Under the pieces are notes generated by a model. That model did no database searches. It was not told the origin of the DNA and saw only the letters and a program-made list of their open reading frames with translations. Of a stretch of DNA of 64,000 bases, positions 34,161-46,059 are shown piece by piece (positions within the stretch are counted from its first letter, which is position 1; each line of letters begins with the position of its first letter). Source of the stretch: Setophaga petechia. Lineage: Eukaryota; Chordata; Aves; Passeriformes; Parulidae. Where the stretch lies: positions 3,286,001 through 3,350,000 of the forward strand of contig JANCRA010000040.1 of NCBI GenBank assembly GCA_024362935.1, written 5' to 3'. The position numbers were made by a program, and so were the translations under genes.

Positions 34161-37100
34161 CCCTGAGAGGAGAGTTGCCCACTGCTGTCACCCATCACCT
34201 TTTCTTGGCTATGTTGGTTGTTACATGAGGAGCAGATGGGACCGCCTTGCTCAGCACCAGCACCTCCTTTGATCTGATGGGTTTTTCCTTTTCAGTCTGT
34301 GCAGCATTGACACGGTTCTGCAAAGGTGCCTCCAGCATCAGGGGAAATCTCTTCTTCCTTCTATTCCTTGCCATTGCATGTTTCCAGTCTCCTGCACCAC
34401 TGTCCTTTCTGCATTATTGCCACCCCCTTGCCTTGCTGTTTGTGCAGACCCCAGCTGAAGCTGCACTCTCAGAGAAGTGCCCACCATTCTGCCTTGAGGA
34501 TCGGAGACAGTGAGTGGCCTTGACCTGAGCAGATAATCACAGAATGATTCCTGGTTCCGGGATTATGTGGACTTTGAATCTCAACACTTAGCCAGTGGAA
34601 TGTCTCTCTTTTGAACAGGTGCTGTTCCAGCAGTTGTGAATTACCATACCAGCCCTGGAGTGATATATAGAGCCCATCAAATCTAATACCTGTCAAACTT
34701 TTTCTATTGTCAGATGCTTAATGTTTTTTAAATTGCAGGATTACAGAGGTCATTGTTCTACTGAAAATAATCTTCTCTGCTGCTTTTATGTATTTTCCTG
34801 TTAGTAGGACTGAATACTTTGCGATTTGCTGTTTTCTTTTACATACTTCTCCCCGTAAATCCCTATAATATGGTATAATGATGAGACCTGCCACCAAAGT
34901 GACTCAGGAACTGGCTCTACTGTGATGTCACACTCATCTCTGCACCATATCCTGTGATTGCTGTTGCTTCCCTTTTCCCTTTTCCATTGTACTGGAACAG
35001 AACAGATCCACTGGACTTAAGGGGTCAGTATGGAGCCCTTTGCTACTGGAAGGAAAATGAGTCAGAAAGGGAGTGCCGGGACAAAGTTGCACCAACACTG
35101 TATTGCATACCAGATTATACGATAGGAATATCCATTACTTAGCAGAAATAATAGTGTAATGAACAGTGAAATAATCCTATACCCCTAGAAATGCTTCTGG
35201 GCTTTTGTCAAACACACAGTGATATTATAATAGCTTTCTGTTGTAATTATCATGATACATGCTGTCTTTTTTCAGATTAAGCTATTTCTTTCTTCACAGA
35301 AACTGAAGAATGTACTAAACATAAGCCTGAATTACCTATTTTTCTGAAGGGTTTTTTTCCCACTGAAATATATTTAAGTAAATAATAATGTTAGGGTTTT
35401 TTATTCCTGGATAGTTCTTGAATTAAACCTCATGTCTTTCAGTAGAGTTGAATTACTGTTGTCTTTTATAGCATCATTTACAAAGGGGGAATTTATCTTA
35501 TCTACCTTCAGCCACATAAAAAATCTGTGTTTATTCTAAGATGATACTTTGATATGTCTAAATGATAAATAAAAAGAGTTAGGTACCTCCAGAATGTACT
35601 TAATGCAATGAATTCACGTTACAGTAAATATTTAGGATAAATGAGGTGCACAACTTTAGAAATGGACCTATATGACATGCCAACATTTGTAAGCACATAG
35701 ATGAGGGTTTTTATGAGGAATATGTAATATCAGATGGAACCCTACTCATATTTCCAAAAGCCCTTCTTAAACCACCAATGTTTCCTCCACTCAGGTTATT
35801 ATTCCAGAACATGTGCAGTCTCATGGATTTAATAGAGTGGCTCCAGACAGTATCAACACTGTAAAGCAAACCTAAATCAACATCCAAGACATTTCTTTTG
35901 TTCATAACTTCATTTCAGCTTGGAACTGACTTCGCATTTAACCAGATAAAGCATGCAAAATTCATGGATTTTCTGTTCACCATGTCCAAGTGGATGTACA
36001 GTATAGTCAGAATAGAGAATAATTTCAAATCTATTGACAGGGGAGGCATAAGCTTTGTGCAGTCTTTTATCAAAAGTGACCTGAAGACATGGTAAGGCAT
36101 GTCTTTTAAACTAGCTTTATATGTCTGTTATTTTCAACCCATTTATTTAATTTCCATCTCATGTTTCCATTTGTTTAATGGCTCTGAGTGAGTCCCATGG
36201 GCCAATCCATCTTTATATTTTTCTGATTCTTTCACTATTTCTCTCTTTTCCTTCTATTATTTTAAAGTACACTTCTCTGAACCTAAACTGTCTCAACCAA
36301 AACTCCTACTGCTATGCTTCATATGCTTGCTTTTCTTCCAAAATTTGTAAGTATTATGTGGTGGTTCTCCAACGTATTATTATCATTTTGATTAGTTTAC
36401 AAAGTAGTGTCCTTTCAGCAAAATAGTCCTTTCACACCTTTATATCAGAGACAAAGGTAGATTTTTCTCATCTGAAAGAGTAATCTAATTTGTCTATGGT
36501 GTACATATAAGCTATTGCAAGAGACTGGAGAGGTGGCAAATAAAACATTACTTATTTCTGCTTTTTCAAAATGTGTCTTCAAATGCTGACTTGTTTAAAG
36601 AGCTTACAATATCCTTAACAATGGCGAATTACAACTGAAAAGAGATAACAACACCCCTACCATAAAAATGTAGGAAAACTTAATTTCTGGGTTCATGCCC
36701 AGTTTTTTGACAGTTATATTTATCAAGTAAAGGTTGAGAGGTTGGTAGCAGCTTTAAGAAATAATGGAAAAATAGAAGTAACATATTTTTCTTATCAGAG
36801 TTTAGTTAGAGGAAGAGGAATGTAAGCCTGGAGGTGCAGAATGTCAGAGAATGATAAGGGCTATAGATCACATGCATTTACATGTCATCAGTCCTGTCAT
36901 CCATGAGGCTTGTACCATGACTGACAAGGGAGGAAGTATTAATTCATAAGGGCTAAGAATCTGGAGTTAATGGAACTTGATCATGCCACTCATCAAAGGT
37001 ACACAATTGAAAGATTTAAATGATGCAATAGCAAAGTGTAATCATACTTGAAATAGATGTGAAGAAACCTAGTAACTCTATCTTTTCCTCTTCCCCTTGA

Positions 37101-39760
37101 CTGTAAATATTTCTTATTCTTGTGTATGTCCTTGATCCATTCATCTAGATCATGAGAAGGATTGTTGTTTTTATGCCTTTCACATGTTTTATACCCACTA
37201 TGTGTTTTGGCCTGTTTTGCTGAAACATCATAAGTTCTCTTTCTTTCTGATTTCCCTGGATACATGAAAGAAAACCTCTTTTAGCTGCTACTACTCTTAA
37301 CACATACTTGAAAGTGTTTTTGGGACAGAGGCTGAGACACTCTAGAGGATTAGTTGAAGCAGGGGTTTACAAGATCTATTTCTTCCCTGCAATTTTATTC
37401 CTGTAATGGGAGCAGTCATCCATAGGAGCTGGGTGTGATGCCTAGCAGGGAACTTGCCGAAGGCTCAAGTCAATTTTTTGCCATGAGTCTTCAAAGGAGA
37501 TGGACCGTGATGTTACCTAGCCTGTGATGTTTTTCCACTTTCCTCTGTTTCTTTTATAATCACATTCTAGTCAATACTATGGGCTATAGTTGTGAAACAT
37601 TTGTTTGCTTTTGTATATCCAAATCTTGTTGCTTCTTTGTCCATATTATCCATTTAATGAAGTGTTTTCTGAATACAAGAACCAGCATAAAAGTGAGCAG
37701 CTGCTGGAAGAAAGAGATTGGAAGAGAAACTCTGAGCTCAGCCTGCAATGTGCATGTTAGCCTCATATTTGTAGATTTTCTTAAAAGCAACGATCAGTTT
37801 GGTTTTGCATGCATTATCATGCAGAAGTTATAAACATTTTCAGATCTTGCACAGTGCTATGGCCTTGTTTGGATTTTTGTGGTGTTTTCTCAGACCTTTA
37901 CCTTTGTACCCTGGCTAAACATGCCTAAAATCTTGTACACCATATGTGCCCTGCAATATCCCACCTCCAAATCTGTCCTTGAAAAGTGGTTTTGAACATT
38001 TCAAACCCCAATTTTGAAGAGATCCTCTCTGCAGTCGACCAGAAAAATGGGTGTGCATGGTTTTGTACTACATGTTGTACTCTATCATGCCATGCTGAAC
38101 AGAAATCACTATTGAGATAGACGCTTAGAACTCTGAATGCTGAAGGTTAAAAGAAAATTCACATTACTTTACCTACCTTTATATTTGTGGTTCCCCATCT
38201 TACCACTGCTCATTTTACAAATAATTTTTTCAACAAATACTTATTAGCAAAATAACTCAGCTAATTAAAAAAGAAACCAGGAAAGGAATAAAAAATATTT
38301 CCTTTACTCCTGACACCTTATATGTGGGTTGACATTTTGCTTTTCTATGCTTCTTTTTCTTTATTTGTACCACACAGTACATAGTGATTGGAAGAATAAT
38401 AAACATGAAAAAGAAACCTTTTCCACATCAGTTCCACAACAGTCAGGAAAGGTAAATGGGATGAGGTAAGTAATAAAAAAAGTACCTTTTTTTCCTTTCT
38501 GGATACAATTGCAGAAGTTTTAGGCATTCAAACACTGCAGTAATGAAGACACTAGGAGCACCAAAAGTGACAGTGCCACTGCTGTTGCAGTGGGTGTAGG
38601 GTAGGACACAGACACAAACTGATGCTTTAAACACAAAGTTTGAAAGCAGCAGCAGTTCACACAATTAAGCCAGTGACTCAGTGAATTGCATCTTTTAGAA
38701 TTTCCTCAGCTTTAACACATCATGGAGTGACTTTATGTCCCACTGTTTCCACATCCTTGTTGATATCTTGAATTAGCCAAGCATCTGTTACTCCAATGAA
38801 ATCAGATATGTTCTAATACGGTTGTTTTCAATAGTGCAGTTGATCTGATTATTTTTTGTAGTGAAAAAAGAGAACACATTCAATTCTATTTCTTTCTTCT
38901 TTGTTACAAAGGAAAATTATTTGTTCCATTATACTCTTTTTCTTACTGTTCAATTAGATTTACCTACCAGTAACTTCTATCAAAGCGTCTCCATATCTGA
39001 TTTAGTATCTCTTAAATGAAAAATTATTAAATTGAGAAAAGAATTAATCTGAAATATAAATCCATGCTCTGACTGCACACTATTGGGCTACTAATAATGT
39101 TAGGGATTTATTTTCAAAAAACATTACATCTTTCTGATCATCCAGCCCTAATTAATCCTTGAAATCTTCTCTTTTTAATTGTATTCTTTGACAGGATGAC
39201 TTATTTTCCTGGTCCAGCATGACTTACTGCTTCTAATACCCAGTTCACACTTGGAAAAAAGGATCAGAATATCGTGATGTGTATGGATATAAATTTGGAG
39301 CAGTGGAATATCTCCAAATTTACTCTCTGTAATGGGAGGGTACTTTCTGAAAATGCATAGAGCTCTGCTATCTTTGTAAGAATCAAGAGAGGAGTACTGC
39401 CCTTCTTATGCATTTATGTGATTCCTGATATAGGTAGACATTCATATCTTCTGATTAAGTGGTTTGTATTTTTCATTAGTAATGTATGAAGTGACTCATA
39501 TATTTAAGGGAACCAAAAGAATGCATTTTCCTGGGAGATATCCCTTCTTCAAACTTCTGTACGGCCTAACACCTTTAAGTAGTATTAAACAAGTTCTGAG
39601 ATACATTGGCCCTGGTAAATACTCCTGGGTCATCTGTTTTGACTCTGATGTTTCTTGACAAAAGGTAAACATAAATTTTGTAGGTTACATGTGATATATA
39701 GTCATTGTTTCCCTACAGCTGAGATTAGAATTAGATCTTTAAACTCCATGCCAACAGCCA
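34136..39760. other. Unique non-coding sequence
   Basis: No repeat or gene was firmly recognised. Open frames in the slightly GC-richer part at 34247-34523 (plus, two overlapping frames) are unrecognised. An exon-like segment lies at 35919-36091 and is listed separately. Confidence 0.45.
35919..36091 (+). other. Weak exon-like segment with splice-site-like flanks
   Basis: A 173-base segment is open throughout. It is preceded by a pyrimidine-rich stretch ending in ACTTCATTTCAG and followed by ATG|GTAAGG, so both edges resemble vertebrate splice sites. The open frame (LGTDFAFNQIK... to ...FIKSDLKT) runs phase 0 at the acceptor to phase 2 at the donor, and it hits a stop made from the donor bases. 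The peptide is not recognised. Frames of this length are common by chance in 64 kb, so the support is weak. Confidence 0.13.
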
Positions 39761-39764
39761 GTTA

Positions 39765-39990
39765 ATGAAGTTAGTCCATTCCACTTGCTTCTTATCTAAT
39801 TGCAGCTTGCAGCCCTGTCACAGATCTGTCAGAGTCCAAAATGGAAATCTTTAACTAGAGCCATTTATGATTTAATTGGGGCTTTTCTGTAAAATAGTGT
39901 ATCGCTGAGCAGATAATATGCAAGAAGCTTCCCTAATATAGATGTATGCCAAGCTGTTTAATTCTGCAGTGATATTCATGTTCAGTGATG
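39765..39990. promoter_or_regulatory. Candidate conserved non-coding element
   Basis: This block is non-repetitive, has few simple runs, and contains clustered homeodomain-like words (CATTTATGATTTAATTGG near 39862-39879; AGATAATATGCAAG near 39911-39924). That texture is common in vertebrate enhancer-type conserved elements. This is an impression only, since conservation cannot be seen in a single sequence. Confidence 0.2.
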
Positions 39991-42900
39991 TTATGTAACC
40001 ACTCCAGTTCATCCCTTTTCTCCTAAAATCTATTTTGGATGTCCTATCTTCAGTTAACAGGGAATTACTTTGACGTAGGGAGAATATTTTAAAAGCTGGA
40101 TCTTCTGATTTACTGGGTATATTGCACAGCAGGGCCTCTAATTCTTACTGAGATATTACATTTCTAGTCACTTTGTAAGTCACAAGAAAAAAAATTTTTG
40201 AGAGAAGCTGGACAAAACTGTCAGCAGCAATTCTAATTGATGCATACTACAGAGATCAAATGGAGGCTTTTTACATTTATCCTTACAAGTTAGGGATACG
40301 TTTTTTTTCTTTTGGGAATTATTAACTTTCACATAAGATATCCTAGAGATCTCTGTGAGAAGAGCCGGAAAGAAGAATGTAATCAAACTATAGATTACTT
40401 AATATATTTGCTTATTTACAATGCATGATTTGAAAGTGTTTTTCTGATGATCATAGCTAATTTTAAAGAATGTAGTTGCTTATTAGAGAATACATGCAAA
40501 AGCCTTATTAGGAATTTGTGCCACCCATGATTATATCCCTTGCCTTGATTTTACTTACAAACTTCTAGGAGTGTCTTTCTCCTGTAGAATTTCAGAGATT
40601 TCATCAGTATAATCTGGAAGTTCTTCCTTGCTATTGTCTATTGAATTTAGTGAATTTTATTGCCTCATTTCCTTCTTTCTAATGCTTTCTCTGCTAAAAG
40701 AACATAGCATGTACTACTTTATATAATCTAATAAGTAAATTCAGTCTATGCCCTTCTGCTCTCTGGGCTGACTCTGATGTTGTCTGAATCTTGGATCTCT
40801 TGATGGCTTACAGCATTCTCACAGCACAGCTAAAGCCAGGTCTCAATATAAATATGAAATATATGGGTATGAAAAATTTGTTATTAAATATTTCCATTGT
40901 CTAGTTAAACAGCAAAGCATATTTAATTAACATCAAATTGTCCGCACTTTATTTACTGCACTCTTTAATGCAATGTTCAGCACAGATTATTTCCAACAGT
41001 ATTATACTTCTGCTATTGCATCTCACAGGAAGAAGAGGAGAAAGCAAGCTTTGGATAGACATTGGTCACTTTGCTCACAACACATACTGCAGTCACAGTG
41101 CGGATGTCTACACACTGCGGGAGACAGGTCAGTGTTCACAAGCACCCTTTGCACTTTAGTCCTTTAAAGGGGGAGGAATTACCTGCAGAATTGTAAATAA
41201 CTGTTTGAGATCAAGTTTTATATATTGCTATTTTTTAAGTGAGTATTATTAAACATTTACCGATTAGCAAAATATTTATCCTCAAAATGTGTGATTTATT
41301 GATGCTGTTTAATAGGTTTACTTCTTTTTCTCATAGTGTAGCAGCACAAGTTTCTTAACATTTTTTATTTTATAAAATGTAGTAATAAGATCAAACTGAC
41401 ACAATCTAAAAGGTCATGTTGAAAGAGACATAACCTTTGATCAGGATCTAGCCATAAATAGTCTCATTATGGGAGGTTGTGAAAAACTGATGCTGTAGGG
41501 GAAAAAAAAGGCGAGTCTTCTGGGATCTACACCTGTGTTTGCTCCAGAAACATGTTTTCTCAAACTTGGTTAAAAATATAAAAATATTTTTCAGCAATGG
41601 GGTATTGTCTAGAAACCAACCCACTGAAACATCAATCCTGGTACAATGCTGAATATGAAGCAAAGCAAGATAGGTTTATCTAAAAGTCATATACCATGTT
41701 TGTGATTTAAAGAATTGAAGGAGAGGCTACAAATCATAGAAAAGAAGAATCCAGTTATTCCAAAGTATGGAAGTAGATTATAAACACAGATCAGTCTTTC
41801 CTGGTCTTTTGATTCTGTGTGTCTATGTTACCTTGGCAGGAAATGATTTTGCACTTAAGGTGACAAAGGCTTGGAGGAAAGGCCACACTCATGTCCAGCT
41901 GCCAGGAAATAAAAAGTGTTGTGGAAGGCTGCTAATTGATCTGCACTGTAGGAAAAATTCACTTGGGATTTCTCATGTGAGTCAAAGTCACAGGAAATGT
42001 ATGGCAAAAATAACTTCAATGATCCAAGCAGGTGCACAGAATTCAGGAATCTAGAATTTTGGACAGCCCGTGTCAAAACCCATACTCTTGCATACTTTTT
42101 ATCATTCCTTCAGTTGCTTATTCTTTAATTTTACCACTGAGCATAATGCAGGTATAATCAGTCTCTCCTCTTTCCAACATAGTTCTTCTGCCCTTTTACC
42201 ACCTAATTTGTTCACCACTCAGGTGAATGGAGCACAAAGGCAATGGGATCTTTCAAGTGCACTCTAGAAAGTGGGAATTGGGCAGACATGGAGCCCATGC
42301 TTTTGTGCACACGTGGAAGTGTGTTCATCTCAGCCTCCTTATGGCTCTTGCTTCATGCATGCACACTTGTGGGCACAAAGAGTACTCCGTGTTCATTTCT
42401 CATAGGCTGGGGGAGGGTTCTCATGTTGGTGCCAGGTATAAGGCACTTGTGGGCCATTTGCATGTTACTTACATTGGCCATGGACTTCTGTTTGCCCAAG
42501 TTTGATTTCTAATCTGAAGGAAGAATAAATTGACGTGAAGAAAGAATTGGGAGCCCACCACATGTCCTATACCATCAGAAAATATTTTCTTCCTATTCTG
42601 TGTGATTAGATGCCCTGGCCCACTGTTTTTCAGCAGTCAGAAAAACCCATCTAGCATAAACTATTTTTCTTCTATTCAAAAGACTCAGTTTGGAGCTGAA
42701 AAAATGACCTCTATGGATCCTGAATGTCTTTAGATGACGTCCCAAAGCCATAAGATAGAGATAATGGTGCATTGTGTTTAAAACTTTAGGATAGGTTTCA
42801 AGAAAACTATACAGTTTCTTTATAGTCCTGGACAAATACCTCATGTCTGCTGTCTGTACACTGAGGGTAAAGCTGTTGTAATTCATGTCAAAATCCCTAC

Positions 42901-45900
42901 AAGGATAAATCCATAAAGTCTCAGGATGCACTGACATATATCGCCAGGGGGACTATATTGATAGATAAAAGCCACTATGCTGTCAACAAATGTCTTACCA
43001 GTACGTAGAAAAAATTGATGAGCTTTTCTTACTCTATTGGATGTCCTGAAAACCAGGAGAATTGTGACCCATCCCTGTCAGTTATTTTAATTATGAGATG
43101 GATTTTCTAAATGCAAAATTCTATCCCGCAGTGCTTATGACTCTCTTAAATAAAGAGCATGATTTGATTTATGAATTGGAATAAGTAGATATTTTCCTTG
43201 CCTAGCAAATTATGAGGCACTATGTTTATTATTGGAAGGAAATGGACCAGGAAATAGTTATGATGGTTAATGAGCTACAGATTATTATTTGTGAAGAATT
43301 CCAGACATGTTCCATGAACCAGTCCTGCATGAGATCTGAAACTGAAGTATTTATTTCATCTTTTGAAGTCCAAAAAACTCTTTTGTTTTGTTCCAGAATA
43401 CATGGGAATACATGGGAATACATGCAAGAAAAAGATGAGGGTGATATAATTTTTTTTTTCTTCTTTTCTATTTGTAGTGAAACTGTCAGCCAAGAAATAA
43501 AACTCTCTAATCAGATATCACATTGCATCACAGTGTTTAGCAATGAACCTGACAAAATATCTAATAATAATTAAGTGACGTGGCGGGTTTGGCATGTTCA
43601 ATGGTGCTTTATTAAAAAGTCTCATATTAGAGAAAACTAGCAATGAAAGGTCACCAAAACCTGACCTTTGAATTTACTAAGCCATATAATAAACTTCCAG
43701 AAGATATGCAGGAAATACTGTGAAAAGACACTTTTTGTGTTTGGGTGACTTTACAAACCCTTGAATAGTACACCTCCAGATGTGAGGAGCAGCTTTTTCT
43801 TTCACCTGTAAGAGGATCAGGGTGAAACACACGGTCTGTTTGGTAGCATGCAATAGAATTTAAGTATCATTTCCTGTGTCTGGAGTGTCACTGGAGTCAG
43901 TCTAGATGAGGGTCTCTGATCTGACTACTTGAAGATCTGAGTGCACAGCAGTCCAACTTAGCCAAGCTGAACTGCCTGGCAGTGAATGCAATTATTGCTG
44001 ACCATGAGCTTACCACAGCTGGGTGCTTCCACGTTGATATACTGGATTCAGCTTGTGGTCCTTCAGAACTTGCTTGCTGAGCAGACTTAAGTGTTTAGAG
44101 ACAGTCACATGTTTATTCTTTCTGCTTGACCACTTTGCAAATTAGGCTTAATTATCCTTCATAATAAAGATGTCTCTTTTCCCAGACAATGCAAATGTGT
44201 AAATTGTTCTGGTAGTAAAAGCAGAGCAAAATGGCTTTCCAAAATAGGTCCTAAAATAAACACTTCTTTCACCCACAAACTCACAGAGACAGACTAGACA
44301 AAGGATATGCTCAATATCTTCCTTGCTTAATGGCCTGTGAGTTATGAATTTATTCTTGCAGCTAACCTGAGTGAAAAATTTCAGAAAAAATCTCTGTTTT
44401 CACTGCTGTCATGCTTATGAGAGACATTTTGCCTTTGATAAATCTGTCCAGGAGCATAAGATAGCTTCTTCAGTACAAGCTCCTTCCACATTTGGTCCAT
44501 CATGCTATAGCTACCTGCAAAACTGTACCCTCCTTCCTATCCATAACATTTATTCTTTGTTTACTATTCTGCTCCTTGCATCTACTCTCCATTTATTAAT
44601 GATGCTTGGCTTATTTCCACTGTTTGGTCTTCAGCAACTTCTTCTAAGTTACAATTTTAAAGTAGAAGTGGAAAGGTGATTTTCATTAACAAAACATAGT
44701 TTGTGATTTGGTTCAGATAGAAAAGGATTCCTCCTGCCATCTTTAGATATCTACAGAGTAGATGCTCACATTTGAGTGTGTAGTTTAAAATCACTTTTTA
44801 GTCAGTGGAGGAAAGCAGGCACTTCATGGACAGAAGTAATCCTATTTAAAGCCAGATATTTGAAGCAGGTGAGGGAACTGCTTCATTCTCTCCATTTGCT
44901 GTGGCTGAACCTGGTGATCCATGAGGAGTCAGGTGAGATAAATCCTTACTATTATATACCAAATGGACATGCTTTTCTACACTGCTGTACAAAATGTTTA
45001 GAAGTCCGAGCAGAATCTGTTGCATTGAGATGATTCATTCTGCTTCAGTCGAAACAGCGTTTAGAAAATACCTTTGGGAAACCTGGTCCCCCACAGCTGC
45101 TGACTTCTGAGAGCTATGGGGTTTGTTCTTGGCTCAGTAGGAGACCTTCCTGTGGTATTGCACCCTTGGAAATCCCAGTCCTTGTTTGTAAGGAAAGGGA
45201 AGACCAGTCCTCTTCAGGATCCCTACCTTCTCTCTACTTCTAATGCTGTGACCCTGTGGGAAAACCTAAGTACACGGACCTCTTCTCACTACCTCTCTTT
45301 TTTCCCCAAAACTCCATTTTTCTCTTCACAGTCCTTATCTAAGGTTTGCTATAGCCAACTGTTTCTAATGAATACCCACTGGCTGTATGAGGGCAGATAA
45401 AGCTGTGACAAGGATGAGAAGACAATACTGTGGTCAATCAGGGGTATTTGTTCTGCACAGATGTACTTCTCCCAGCTCCCTGCCGGAGAATCTATCCCTG
45501 GGCTATATTGTATATTACAATAAATATGTATTGTCCATAGAGAATAGAAATAGCTTGTTTGTTTACAGTAAATATCTGTAGGCATATGAGTAGGGCTGTA
45601 GCCTATTTTACATATGGGAGAAATAAACCACAACCCAATCATTGTGAGAATGGCCAAATTTGAATTGTTATTAGGAATGTAAGACAACAATCTGTACTCA
45701 TCATGTCCCAAATCTCCTCAAATGCTCAGGCTGAAATTTGCTTTTGCTCAGTACTGCTATCTCCATTGCAGACAGAGTCATAAACACACAAAATTGTATT
45801 TGCAACAGTGAGAAGACACTTCTGTGTCCCTTCTACACACACTGTGACCTGTATAAAATTTCATTCTTTTTCTCTCTCTGAAACAGCCCTATTCCTAACC

Positions 45901-46059
45901 CCTGTGGCTTATCTATTCCTTAAACATTAGCCTATTTTTCTGCAAGAGGAGTTTGAAATGCATTATCAGTTTCAGAGACAAGATAAGACAAGCAAAAGTC
46001 TATGAAAATATTATCTAGCAGTCCTATTAGGAATAACACCGAGAAGAAGAAAAATCATG
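39991..46059. other. Unique non-coding sequence
   Basis: No gene or transposon was recognised. Open frames on the plus strand at 41767-42054, 42227-42505 (overlapped by 42243-42512 in another frame), 43212-43574 and 44371-44679 do not resemble known proteins. A 10-bp tandem repeat lies at 43396-43424 inside the frame at 43212. Confidence 0.5.
43396..43424 (+). repeat. 10-bp tandem repeat, 2.9 copies
   Basis: The unit GAATACATGG is repeated without error at 43396-43405 and 43406-43415, with nine more bases at 43416-43424. Confidence 0.93.

Noticed and set aside
42227..42512. Two overlapping plus-strand frames of about 90 codons
   Set aside because: The frames differ only by phase, neither resembles a known protein, and no splice signals support them.
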